Positions 25,263 to 33,526 of a stretch of 64,000 nucleotides of DNA are shown in pieces. The DNA is from CAZUXY01 sp964624235 (lineage in GTDB: Bacteria > Spirochaetota > UBA4802 > UBA5368). The notes below the pieces were generated by a model. That model saw nothing but the letters and a program-made list of their open reading frames with translations, had not been told where the DNA came from and did not search any database. Within the stretch, counting starts at the first letter, position 1. Each line of letters starts with the position of its first letter. A program made the translations under genes and the position numbers. The stretch lies in NCBI GenBank assembly GCA_964624235.1, contig CAZUXY010000006.1, forward strand, positions 26,826 to 90,825, written 5' to 3'.

Positions 25263-27395
25263 ATGGATAACGGACACAACTACATCGAACTACCGCGCGG
25301 CGGCTATCTCGTTGATACGTCCATCGGGCCCATCCAGATAGGCGCACCGCCCGAGACCATTAAAGACACCATGCGCCGTCCGGGGGGTGTACCCAGGGTT
25401 TTTGTTCTCACCGACACCATGTTCGACTGGAACAAAGGGATAAGCCTGGGCGAGATCGAGTTTCCCCTCTATTATAACTTCTTTATCAAAAAGCAGAAGA
25501 CCCTGATTATCTGTCAGAAACACCAGTACGCAAGAATCATGGGAGTGCTTCAGGAATCACTGTTCGGACCCAAAGACCTCGATATCATGATTGATTTCGA
25601 TCCCGTATGCACTGATTGTCATATCCCCGATATAAGAAGTGAGATGAAGCATTTTCGCAACAATCTCAGGTTCTCAGACCTCATGTCAATAGGGCTGTTT
25701 AAAAAAAACCGGTTCACCCACAGGGGGATCACCTTCGAAAAAAACAAAGAAAGCTTCATTATCTCTGACAAAAGCGGTGTGCCGGCCCGTGTTCCCGCCA
25801 GGATAGAATACACTCCGACCTACCAGATCGGCGAGAGGCTGCCCGAGCCGTACCGTCCGCGGCTTTTCAGCGTCACCTGCCTGGGACCCAGCCATGGCTT
25901 CGATCCCGACGAGAACACCTCGGGATATATCATATGGCTGAACCACAACGGGATCATGGTGGACCCTCCGGTGAACTCCACGGAATGGCTCGAGGACTCC
26001 AACGTGAATCCGAAGCTCATCGACAGCATCATCCTTACCCACTGCCACGCCGACCACGACGCGGGGACTTTCCAGAAAATACTCGAGGAAGAAAAGATCA
26101 CCCTTTACGCGACCGAAAACGTGCTGATGAGCTTTCTCAGGAAATACTCAGCCCTCTCGGACGTGCCGGTCGATTATCTCATGAAGCTGTTCCATTTCCA
26201 CCCGGTAAAAATCGGACGCCCTGTGTTCATCCACGGCGGCCGTTTCGACATGTTCTATACCCTCCATTCCATACCCACCATCGGGTTCAAGATGGAGTTT
26301 CAGGACCAGACCTTCGTGTATTCCTCGGACCACAACAACGACCCGGAGGTGCATAAAAAGCTTCTCGATACGGGGGTCATCTCCAGGGAGCGTTACGACC
26401 AACTGCGTAACTTCCCCTGGGACTCAAAGGTTATTTATCATGAATCCGGGATACCCCCCCTGCACACCCCCATCGCCTATCTCAACTCGCTCCCGGAGGA
26501 TATCAAGAAGCGGACGGTGATTTACCATATCGCCAAAAAAGACTTCCCGGCGGAAACTTCGCTCACCCTCGCCACCTTCGGTATAGAACACACCCTGGAC
26601 TTCCCCACGGCGACCCCCTCGTACGAAAAGCCGTACCAGATCATCAATGTGCTGAAAAACCTCGAGGTATTCAGGGACCTCCCCATGGAAAAGGTGCAGG
26701 AATTCATCACCATAGTGGAGGAAGAGCATTTCACGAAAGGCGCCCTCATCATCAAGAAGGACACTCCCGGCGACAAGTTCTATATCATTTATTCCGGCAA
26801 CGTCTCGGTTGCCGGTGACGATCTGGAACAGCGGAAAATCTACGGAACATACGAATTCTTCGGTGAGGTCGCCCTGGTGACCGAGGGGATGCGGGCGGCC
26901 GACGTCTATGCCGAAACCGACGTGGTCGCCTTTACCATTGTACGCGACAAGTTCCTCAATTTTATCACGGGCACCGAGTATGAACAGACCCTGAAGCGGC
27001 TCGCGAAGATCAGAAACAGCGAAACATGGAACCTCCTTTCCACCAGCCGCTTTTTCAGGCGCTGCACTTCCTCGCAGAAGACCTGGCTTGAATCCATGTT
27101 CGTCCCCATGGAAAAGAAGAAATCAGGCATTCTCATTAAAGAGGGGAAGGAGTTCGACTATATCTATATCATCAGGGAAGGCGAAGTGGAGGTAAGCAGA
27201 AAGGGGAAATCCGTGGCCCGTCTGCACAGGGGTGATTTCATCGGTTCCATGCAGAAGATATACCGCGGGGAACCGGCAGGCTTCAGCTTCGCGAATAAAA
27301 CCCGGCTGTCGTTCTACGCGATCAAGAGTGAAAACATCAGGGATTTCGCAGAGAAGAACCCGGGGTTATTGATGCAGTTTATCGATGAATATTGA
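25263..27395 (+). CDS. metallo-beta-lactamase-fold hydrolase with two C-terminal cyclic-nucleotide-binding domains
   Basis: The protein is 710 aa. An N-terminal region of about 200 aa is followed by an MBL domain with H260-x-H262-x-D264-H265 (LTHCHADHDAG), a further metal-ligand His/Asp set (YSSDHNND) and HESG. Two cNMP-binding domains follow, one near residues 470-585 (GDKFYIIYSGNVSV, FFGEVALVTEGMRAADV) and one near 600-705 (FDYIYIIREGEVEV, GDFIGS). The second lacks the full phosphate-binding cassette. The architecture suggests a cyclic-nucleotide phosphodiesterase or hydrolase allosterically controlled by cAMP/cGMP. Similar fusions in other bacteria are annotated as cAMP/cGMP-dependent phosphodiesterases; the activity here is inferred. 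Confidence 0.88.
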   Translation: MDNGHNYIELPRGGYLVDTSIGPIQIGAPPETIKDTMRRPGGVPRVFVLTDTMFDWNKGISLGEIEFPLYYNFFIKKQKTLIICQKHQYARIMGVLQESLFGPKDLDIMIDFDPVCTDCHIPDIRSEMKHFRNNLRFSDLMSIGLFKKNRFTHRGITFEKNKESFIISDKSGVPARVPARIEYTPTYQIGERLPEPYRPRLFSVTCLGPSHGFDPDENTSGYIIWLNHNGIMVDPPVNSTEWLEDSNVNPKLIDSIILTHCHADHDAGTFQKILEEEKITLYATENVLMSFLRKYSALSDVPVDYLMKLFHFHPVKIGRPVFIHGGRFDMFYTLHSIPTIGFKMEFQDQTFVYSSDHNNDPEVHKKLLDTGVISRERYDQLRNFPWDSKVIYHESGIPPLHTPIAYLNSLPEDIKKRTVIYHIAKKDFPAETSLTLATFGIEHTLDFPTATPSYEKPYQIINVLKNLEVFRDLPMEKVQEFITIVEEEHFTKGALIIKKDTPGDKFYIIYSGNVSVAGDDLEQRKIYGTYEFFGEVALVTEGMRAADVYAETDVVAFTIVRDKFLNFITGTEYEQTLKRLAKIRNSETWNLLSTSRFFRRCTSSQKTWLESMFVPMEKKKSGILIKEGKEFDYIYIIREGEVEVSRKGKSVARLHRGDFIGSMQKIYRGEPAGFSFANKTRLSFYAIKSENIRDFAEKNPGLLMQFIDEY

Positions 27396-27702
27396 AAAAG
27401 GACCGCTCCAGCGGGCGGCCGGAAGGACTTACCCATGGGGCCGCCGCGGCGATACTGCTTTATTTGATAAAGGAATCGTTCCAGAGAAAGCTATCCGGAG
27501 TGCGGCTTAAAGACGAACAGCCGGCGGAGCTGGAACACGGAAACGGAAGCGGCGACCTGTCCTCTCCGCCCGACGGGAAGGGTGAATAGATCAACAATGC
27601 CCCGGTCAGCCTCATAATGACATGACCGCTTACAGGGGAACCGTAGTATTTGCTCATAGCCCGTCCGCTTCGCCCGCGAAATCATTGTACCGCGATACTT
27701 TT

Positions 27703-27954
27703 TCAGCGATGGCGGCACCCTGCCCAGCAGCAGGGCCGGCGCTTGCCATTGAGCAGTTCATCGCAGACCCGCTCGATATGCTGTTTTCTTGTTTCAGCTT
27801 TCTTTACTGAAATAACCCAGCAGATCCATTCATTGCGGGCAAGCGGGGTCAGACCGTTCCAGATATCCAACACGCCGGGGACGGCGGTAAGTGCTTTTTT
27901 CAAATCCGCAGGCAGTTCGTGCGCCACCCCGGCGGCGATTTCGGTTTGTGCCAT
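27703..27954 (-). CDS. small YdeI/OmpD-associated-like protein
   Basis: The protein is 83 aa starting at MAQTEIAAGV. It carries the block LKKALTAVPGVLDIWNGLTP, then RNEWICWVISVKKAETRKQHIER and a C-terminal CCWAGC, as in the YdeI/OmpD-associated (bacteriocin-protection) family. It corresponds to the short, C-terminal version of that family and may be complete. The ATG at 27954 has GAGGA 8 nt upstream; the open frame extends to 28008. Function is unknown; the family name comes from peptide-resistance phenotypes. It stands alone in a gene-poor stretch. Confidence 0.7.
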   Translation of the reverse strand: MAQTEIAAGVAHELPADLKKALTAVPGVLDIWNGLTPLARNEWICWVISVKKAETRKQHIERVCDELLNGKRRPCCWAGCRHR

Positions 27955-28476
27955 CGAGGTATCCTCAATTTGATCTATTGATAGAATATATACTGAATTT
28001 TTACACACTCAGTGGGACGTGACCATGCTGACACAGCCCACGGCAGGGAGCGCGGACAGGAGGTGCGAGCGTGCCGGGGGCTGGATGCCCGAACACAGAG
28101 CGCGGCAGGCCGACCCACACGATGTGGGAAGTGCGGCACGCCGACAAGATGTCGTATAAGCGTGATGCCGGCCCACTGCGGAGCGGGGAGCCGCCGGAGG
28201 CATGTTCAGTCCCGTACACAACGAGTCCCCGAAGGGCCCCCCGCCTGGAGGATGCTTTTCACAAAAAAACCCGGTTCGCGGCAAAAAAATTTTAAATTCC
28301 CACCCCCCTTCACCGTATTACTATTCGGAGATTGCCTATATGGCAGATCCAGACGCCGGTATCGCATTTAAGACTTGCAGCGGCCGGGAGCGGCAAAACC
28401 GCTTTTTCGGGAAAAATTTTGTCCCCCGGCCCTGCCGGGATCAATTAATAATAAAGACCCCACGGAGGTACTACCC
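27955..28476. other. GC-rich gene-poor region with terminator-like hairpin
   Basis: Overlapping frames on both strands here have low-complexity Pro/Arg/Gly composition and no family match, so I call no gene. AGCGG-CAAAA-CCGCT-TTTT (28389-28407) is terminator-like for rightward transcription. CCCGG...CCGGG (about 28426-28440) forms a second stem. Both lie upstream of the gene at 28477 and could attenuate it. Confidence 0.4.
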
Positions 28477-28935
28477 ATGGCACAACTGTTCCTGAATCCC
28501 CTCATCGAAGGCATGCGCGGCCGCTTTCGCGGCGTGGTGCTGGTGCGCTGCGGCGACGACGTCTTCTTACGCGACTACACCCCTCCTAAAAATCCCCGGA
28601 CCGATCTACAACAGGCGCGCCGCGGCCTCTTCGCCGATGCGGTGCGAAGCTGGCAGGCCCTGCACAACGACGAGAAGGCCCGCTGGAACAGACTGGCCCG
28701 CAAGGGACGAAGAAAGACCGTTCGCGGCTATCATCTTTTTATCAGCAGCGTACTTTACGGCCACACGGAACCGGTTGTTGCCGGTACGGCTTCATTCCTG
28801 AAAAAGGGCTCCTCTTATGCCCCGTTCATGAAGCTCCGTTGCTCCTCCGTTGCCGCTCCCTTGAAGCTCCGTTCCGCCTCCAGTGACGCGCTTGTTCCGC
28901 TCCCGGAGGCCCTTCTGGACCCCGGCGGGCGCTGA
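28477..28935 (+). CDS. conserved-looking protein of unknown family
   Basis: The protein is 152 aa, starting at MAQLFLNPLIEGMRGRF. CCACGGAGGT about 7 nt upstream of the ATG fixes the start; the longer frame from 28375 would begin inside a terminator-like hairpin. The N-terminal 90 residues are basic and helical, with FADAVRSWQALHNDEKARWNRLARKG and GYHLFISSVL, a pattern (W-x2-L-x3-E-K-x2-W) seen in small phage and chromosomal proteins. The C-terminal 50 residues are Ser/Ala/Leu-rich and look degenerate. I do not recognise a function. It has no operon partner. Confidence 0.6.
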   Translation: MAQLFLNPLIEGMRGRFRGVVLVRCGDDVFLRDYTPPKNPRTDLQQARRGLFADAVRSWQALHNDEKARWNRLARKGRRKTVRGYHLFISSVLYGHTEPVVAGTASFLKKGSSYAPFMKLRCSSVAAPLKLRSASSDALVPLPEALLDPGGR

Positions 28936-29129
28936 TTCCCGTCCCGAACGGGGCTTACAGGAATAATATCGAAGCATCACGGAAGTAATTCGGGCCGGAG
29001 GTATGGCCCGGGGGGATGATGGATTATGGATAATAGATTATAGTGTCATCGCGGGGACGCATTCAGGCAAACCCATGGCGCGTCTCCCTGCCGGGATGAC
29101 GAGGTATAAGGATCACTACCGCGGAATGG

Positions 29130-29351
29130 TCACGCCGCAAACCTTACAATCTCCAGTTCGGCATTCGAATCGATATTCATAATGATTTCGTCGACCTTCG
29201 CCATGACCGTATCCTCGATCAGATACTCGCTGCAATTACCGCACTGCAGAACAGGGAGTTCTTTGATTATCACAATCGTTTTCGGTCCTGTTTTAAAAGG
29301 CAGATCGGTTACCACCGCTTTCATATCGGCTGAACATACATGGCATTTCAT
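29130..29351 (-). CDS. YgiT-type zinc-finger protein (MqsA-like antitoxin N-terminal type)
   Basis: The protein is 73 aa with MKCHVCSADM (C-x2-C) and VLQCGNCSEY (C-x2-C), the Zn-binding signature of YgiT/MqsA-N proteins. It ends in DSNAELEIVRFAA with no HTH domain. In the usual layout this small protein follows a DUF4258 toxin gene. Here the upstream toxin is broken (29356-29515) and the antitoxin start lies 4 nt after its stop. Probably an orphan antitoxin remnant. Confidence 0.8.
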   Translation of the reverse strand: MKCHVCSADMKAVVTDLPFKTGPKTIVIIKELPVLQCGNCSEYLIEDTVMAKVDEIIMNIDSNAELEIVRFAA

Positions 29352-29355
29352 AGCT

Positions 29356-29515
29356 TTATAACCTCTCTTTAAGCGATTCGTTCCATTGCGTGCTGTCAGG
29401 TGAATAGGCGGTAATCACCCTTACGTTGTCATTAAAGGCATCAACCTCGAAAAGCACATGGAAAACTTTCTTTAATAAAAGCAAGAGGATCTTCGGGGAT
29501 CAATTCATGCTCCAT
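29356..29515 (-). pseudogene. decayed DUF4258-type toxin gene
   Basis: Reading the minus strand, one frame gives MEHELIPEDPLAFIKESF, resembling the start of DUF4258 toxins. After a frame change the next frame gives HVLFEVDAFNDNVRVITAYS and then SPDSTQWNESLKERL-stop, resembling the C-terminal third (family pattern: HVLFA-D-NNVRVVTAY-P-P-W). About 40-50 middle residues are missing, so there is a deletion plus frameshift. The stop is 4 nt before the YgiT gene, the normal order for this toxin-antitoxin pair. Confidence 0.65.
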
Positions 29516-29581
29516 TACCGTATACCGGATTACCCGCCATATTTTATCATGGCATAAATGTATCGTATCAACAGGACGCTG

Positions 29582-29610
29582 TTATAATGAAAGCTTTTCT
29601 GAATTGTCAA
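29582..29610 (-). promoter_or_regulatory. sigma-70-type promoter of the decayed toxin-antitoxin locus
   Basis: Minus strand: TTGACA (29610-29605), 17 nt, TTATAA (29587-29582; TATAAC one base on). A strong consensus remains upstream of the broken DUF4258 gene, so the YgiT gene is probably still transcribed. Confidence 0.55.
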
Positions 29611-29655
29611 GCTGAACTAAAGGGCAGAGCTGCCGGTTTTCCATTCATCCTCTTC

Positions 29656-29698
29656 AATAAAAACAGAACAGGCGAACCCCGAAGGAGCCCGCCTGTTC
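29656..29698 (-). terminator. intrinsic terminator of the thiolase operon
   Basis: GAACAGGCG (29666-29674) and CGCCTGTTC (29690-29698) form a 9-bp stem; on the minus strand it is followed by TGTTTTTATTG. It lies about 30 nt past the stop of the leftward thiolase gene and ends the five-gene operon. Confidence 0.8.
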
Positions 29699-29729
29699 CA
29701 TGAGTTTTATGTAGTTTTTGAGCGATATC

Positions 29730-30935
29730 TTATTTGTACTTACCCACGATCGATATGCTGCATACGTTCATGTAAGGCATACCGCCCAGGTTATGCGTCA
29801 GACCGAACTTCGGGTCCTTGAGCTGCCGTTCGCCGGCCCTGCCCAGAAGCTGCAGGTACATTTCGTAAATCATCCTGAGTCCCGACGCGCCTATGGGATG
29901 ACCGAAACATTTGAGCCCGCCGTCGATCTGGCAGGGCACGCCGCCGTCGGCGTTATAGAAGCCGTCCATGTAGTCCTTTACCGCTCCGCCTTCGGACGAA
30001 ATGAAAAGGTCTTCCATGGTGACCAGTTCGGTTATGGAGAAGCAGTCGTGGACCTCGCACATGCTTATTTCCTTGCGGGGATCCTTGATGCCCGCCTCCG
30101 CATAGGCCTTTTTGGATGCCGTCCTGGTGGTCATGAAGTATGAACCGTCCCATGAATTATGGCCCCCTTCAAGGCCGTTGGATACCGACAGCTGGAGCGC
30201 TTTAACCGACACCAGGTCCTTTTTACCAAGCTTCTTCGCGATTTCAGGAGTGGTGACGATGGCGCACGCCGAACCGTCGCTTACGCCGCAGCAGTCGAAG
30301 AGTCCCAGCGGGTAGGCCACGATGGGGGACGCCATGATCTGTTCCACGGTAACGGGATTGCGCAGATGCGCCTTGGGATTTTTCGTCCCGTTCGCGTGGC
30401 TTTTCGCGGATACGTGCGCCAGCGCCAGCTTCAGGTCTTCCCATTTCAGGTTATGCTTGTTCCTGTAGGCGCTGGCCAGCTGTGCGAACGCGCCCGGTGC
30501 CGTCATATTGGGTGCCCACTGCGAAAGCAGGGAACCCGCCCTTGAGTCGAAAACGGGGAGCCCCCCGTAGCCCGTGTCTTTCAGCTTCTCCACACCCTGC
30601 GCCAGCGCTATGTCGCACGCACCTGACGCCACGGCATAGACGGCCCCGCGGAACGCCTCGGTGCCGGTGGCGCAGAAGTTCTCCACCCTGGTCACCGGTA
30701 TGAAGGGAAGTCTCAGCGCCATGGGGAGAGCGAGTGCGGATTTGCCCGTGTTGATCTCTTCTATACAGACACCCAGCCAGGCCATTTCGATGTCTTTCTT
30801 CTCGATACCGGCGTCCTGTATGCATTCATTGAACGCTTCCACTATGAGTTCTTCCGCGCCCATGTCCCAGCGTTCGCCGAAGCGGGTGCATCCCATACCG
30901 AGTATGACTACCTTGTCTCTTATTCCAGTGGCCAT
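29730..30935 (-). CDS. thiolase family protein (SCP-x-type acetyl-CoA C-acyltransferase), intact active site
   Basis: The protein is 401 aa. Catalytic Cys C88 is in VENFCATGTEAF, His H296 in CEVHDCFSI and His H346 in CFGHPIGASG, so all thiolase residues are present, unlike the paralogues at 11501 and 12712. It should cleave 3-ketoacyl-CoA with CoA to acetyl- or propionyl-CoA plus a shortened acyl-CoA. It is 1 nt downstream of the HMGCS-like/DUF35 fusion gene, whose DUF35 domain is its probable partner. Last gene of a leftward operon with acyl-CoA dehydrogenase, MaoC and SDR genes, completing a beta-oxidation set. Confidence 0.92.
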   Translation of the reverse strand: MATGIRDKVVILGMGCTRFGERWDMGAEELIVEAFNECIQDAGIEKKDIEMAWLGVCIEEINTGKSALALPMALRLPFIPVTRVENFCATGTEAFRGAVYAVASGACDIALAQGVEKLKDTGYGGLPVFDSRAGSLLSQWAPNMTAPGAFAQLASAYRNKHNLKWEDLKLALAHVSAKSHANGTKNPKAHLRNPVTVEQIMASPIVAYPLGLFDCCGVSDGSACAIVTTPEIAKKLGKKDLVSVKALQLSVSNGLEGGHNSWDGSYFMTTRTASKKAYAEAGIKDPRKEISMCEVHDCFSITELVTMEDLFISSEGGAVKDYMDGFYNADGGVPCQIDGGLKCFGHPIGASGLRMIYEMYLQLLGRAGERQLKDPKFGLTHNLGGMPYMNVCSISIVGKYK

Positions 30936-30936
30936 G

Positions 30937-32403
30937 TTACGCCTCCTCTCCCTTGGTGTAGATCGGTTTCGCCTTCCAGAAGTATCGCGTGAAACCGCGG
31001 GCCTCGTCGATGTTCTTTATGCGGAACACCATCTTCACCGGCATGCCCACCTCGACCTTACCCACCTCGTGGTCGGTGAAATCGCACATGAACTGGCCGC
31101 CGTTATCGAACTCGATCATCCCGTAGTGGGCCGGAGGATCGATGCAATAGGTGAGAAGGTCCGACGACCATGTTTTGATCTTACCCGTCTGGTCGGCGAA
31201 CTCCAGGTCCTCCTGGGTGTTGAGCGCTCCACACTGGGGGTTCACACATATGTCGGCTTTGGGGAACTGCGGCGTGTTGCATTTGGTGCATCTCCCGCCG
31301 ACCAGCCCCAGTATCATCTTGCGTTTGCGGTATAGCGTCGAAAGTGCCACTTTCCAGTCCGCTTCCGCACGCATACCGTTTTCCTGTACGATCAGCTTGT
31401 TGAAGGTAAGGTATTTGAGATAGTTCTTCTCCACCCTCTTGTCCGCCAGGTATCCCTTGACCCCTACCCTGGGCGATAGTTTGGTTATTTCTGGTGTCAC
31501 CTCGAACAGGATCGCGCTTGCGCCCTGGCCGAATGTCACCAGGAGTATCTTGTCTCCCGGTTTCGCGTCCTGTAACGCGGATACCAGCATCACCAGGGAA
31601 TGGGCGGTGCCGGTTTCACCGCACACCTTGTGCAGATTGTCGGCCACCTTGTCCTTTTCAATGCCGAATTTCTTCGCGACGCTTACCGGTTCGCGGGAAA
31701 AGACGCACGGCATCACGAAACGGGTGATGTCCGCCCCTGAAATCTTCAACTTCTTCATCAGGCCGTCGATCGCCTTTACCGCGATCTTTCCGTAGCCCTC
31801 GTCCCGAACCCATCGTTCTTCCCAGAAGTAATCAAACTGACGGTCGATACCCTTGAAGTGGTCGATGAAATCAAAAGAAACGGAATAAGATCCCTTTATC
31901 TCGGCGATCACGTTTTTATTCCCCAGAAGCACGGCCGCGGCGCCGTCGCCGAACCACAGTTCGTGAAAGAACGCCGACTTTGTACGTCTGTTGTCCGAGG
32001 CGACCACGAGTGCCGTCTCGTAATCTCCCGATTTCACCGCGTTAAGTCCAGCCAGGAGCGCCGAACCGCCCGCCCTCATGGACGCGGCGAAATCGGCCGT
32101 TTCCACCGCCTCTTTAAGATTGAGTGCGGTGCTCACGATCCCCGCGTTCTGCCGGTCCTGGAAGGGGAAGCTCAGCGACGCGAGATAGAACGCGTCCACT
32201 TTGCTTTTGTCAAAACCTTTCAGGCAGTCCCTGGACGCTTCTAACGCCATGGTGACGCTGTCCTCGTCCCAGTTGCACATGGAACGTTCCCCCTGTGCCA
32301 CCGAGAAAAGCGCGGGATTCATCCACATGTTCGAGAAAAAAACAGTACCCCGGTCCAGCCTGAGCAGAGGTATATACCCGCCATAGGAAACAATACCAGC
32401 CAT
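30937..32403 (-). CDS. HMG-CoA-synthase-like (KAS III fold) protein fused to DUF35 OB-fold/Zn ribbon
   Basis: The protein is 488 aa. Residues 1-340 are a thiolase-superfamily condensing fold like archaeal HMG-CoA synthase (SYGGYIPLLRL, FHELWFGDGAAAVLLG, VCGETGTAHS). Residues about 365-488 are a DUF35 domain with Zn ribbon GGRCTKCNTPQ...CVNPQCG and an OB-fold (PPAHYGMIEFDNGGQFM). The expected nucleophile region reads DFAASMRAGGSA, with Ser108 where HMG-CoA synthases have Cys, so condensation by the normal route is doubtful. In archaea, thiolase, HMGCS and DUF35 form one complex; here HMGCS-like and DUF35 are fused and directly precede a thiolase. A structural or CoA-channelling role is as likely as catalysis. 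Confidence 0.87.
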   Translation of the reverse strand: MAGIVSYGGYIPLLRLDRGTVFFSNMWMNPALFSVAQGERSMCNWDEDSVTMALEASRDCLKGFDKSKVDAFYLASLSFPFQDRQNAGIVSTALNLKEAVETADFAASMRAGGSALLAGLNAVKSGDYETALVVASDNRRTKSAFFHELWFGDGAAAVLLGNKNVIAEIKGSYSVSFDFIDHFKGIDRQFDYFWEERWVRDEGYGKIAVKAIDGLMKKLKISGADITRFVMPCVFSREPVSVAKKFGIEKDKVADNLHKVCGETGTAHSLVMLVSALQDAKPGDKILLVTFGQGASAILFEVTPEITKLSPRVGVKGYLADKRVEKNYLKYLTFNKLIVQENGMRAEADWKVALSTLYRKRKMILGLVGGRCTKCNTPQFPKADICVNPQCGALNTQEDLEFADQTGKIKTWSSDLLTYCIDPPAHYGMIEFDNGGQFMCDFTDHEVGKVEVGMPVKMVFRIKNIDEARGFTRYFWKAKPIYTKGEEA

Positions 32404-32459
32404 AGACCAATCCTCCTCTCTTTTTTTGAATTTACTGCCTTTCTCCGTGCTATCGAGAA

Positions 32460-33374
32460 CTATTTTCCCTGCAGCAGCGGTGTAAAGAACGCGAACGTCT
32501 CGGCCAGATTACTGAGATACTTCGCTCCTTCCAGACTTGAAATCTTGCCCCAGTTCTTCTGAATCTCCTCGGGTGGAATATCCCGGGATCCGTCCCCTAT
32601 GGTTATACCCGGGGCGCACATGATCGCCGAACGGCTGTACCACCCCGCCCCGCAGTTAAATACCATGCTTGTATCGTTCATCTGATCGGATACAAGATAG
32701 AGTACCAGGGGTGTAATGAACTCGGGCTTCAGTTTCTTGAAGAAATCCGGCGGCATAACATCTTCGGTAAGCCTCGAAGCGGCGATGGGAGCGATGGCAT
32801 TGGCCTTGATATTATACTTTGCCCCTTCAATCGACACCACATTCATAAAGCCCAGAAGGCCGGCTTTCGCCGCCGCGTAATTCGCCTGGCCGAAATTGCC
32901 ATAGAGTCCCGCTCCGGATGTCGTAAAAACGATCCTTCCATACCCTCTCTCTCTCATGATAGCGAAAGCGGGTTTCGTGCAGCAGAAGGCGCCCCTCATA
33001 TGCACGTTGTGAATAATGTCCCATTCATCTTCTGCCATTTTCAGAAGGCTCTTGTCCCTGAGAATTCCGGCATTATTGATGAGAATATCCACTGTTCCGA
33101 AGGCGTCTACCGCGGCCTTCACGATATTTTCACCGCCCTGCACCGTGGCTACCGAATCATAGTTAGCGACCGCCTCACCGCCTGCCTTTTTGATCTCTTC
33201 AACAACTGCGTCGGCGGCATTGTGGCTGGCTCCAGATCCGTCACGGGAGCCTCCCAGATCGTTTACCACCACCTTCGCTCCGCGTTTCGCCAATTCCAAA
33301 GCATAGGTCCTCCCAAGACCCGCACCGGCACCGGTCACTATTGCTACTTTTCCGTCAAATCTGATATCTGCCAT
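32460..33374 (-). CDS. SDR, MFE-2-like (3R)-hydroxyacyl-CoA dehydrogenase
   Basis: The protein is 304 aa. Rossmann motif TGAGAGLGR (14-22), NNAG (100-103), and catalytic Ser153, Tyr166, Lys170 in SGAGLYGNFGQANYAAAK. The GNFGQANY block and APIAASRLTEDVMPP closely follow the dehydrogenase domain of peroxisomal multifunctional enzyme 2 (HSD17B4). It should oxidise (3R)-hydroxyacyl-CoA to 3-ketoacyl-CoA with NAD+. It pairs with the MaoC hydratase 152 nt upstream, which makes the R-hydroxy intermediate. GGGAGG lies about 6 nt from the ATG. Confidence 0.92.
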   Translation of the reverse strand: MADIRFDGKVAIVTGAGAGLGRTYALELAKRGAKVVVNDLGGSRDGSGASHNAADAVVEEIKKAGGEAVANYDSVATVQGGENIVKAAVDAFGTVDILINNAGILRDKSLLKMAEDEWDIIHNVHMRGAFCCTKPAFAIMRERGYGRIVFTTSGAGLYGNFGQANYAAAKAGLLGFMNVVSIEGAKYNIKANAIAPIAASRLTEDVMPPDFFKKLKPEFITPLVLYLVSDQMNDTSMVFNCGAGWYSRSAIMCAPGITIGDGSRDIPPEEIQKNWGKISSLEGAKYLSNLAETFAFFTPLLQGK

Positions 33375-33526
33375 GGAAACCTCCCTGAAATGATATTTTG
33401 GTTATTATATTCACTTCAAATCAAAGCATTCCCCGCCATTCCGGAGGGGCTTTACTGATGCTTATACTATCATCTAAAGTGGTTAAGCCTCCCGATGTTC
33501 AGGTGACGATACAAAAACATCTCCTT

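Noticed and set aside
27392..27589. 65-codon frame starting at a TTG overlapping the MBL-cNMP stop
   Set aside because: TTG start with no RBS and no family pattern; the overlap alone is not enough to call a gene.
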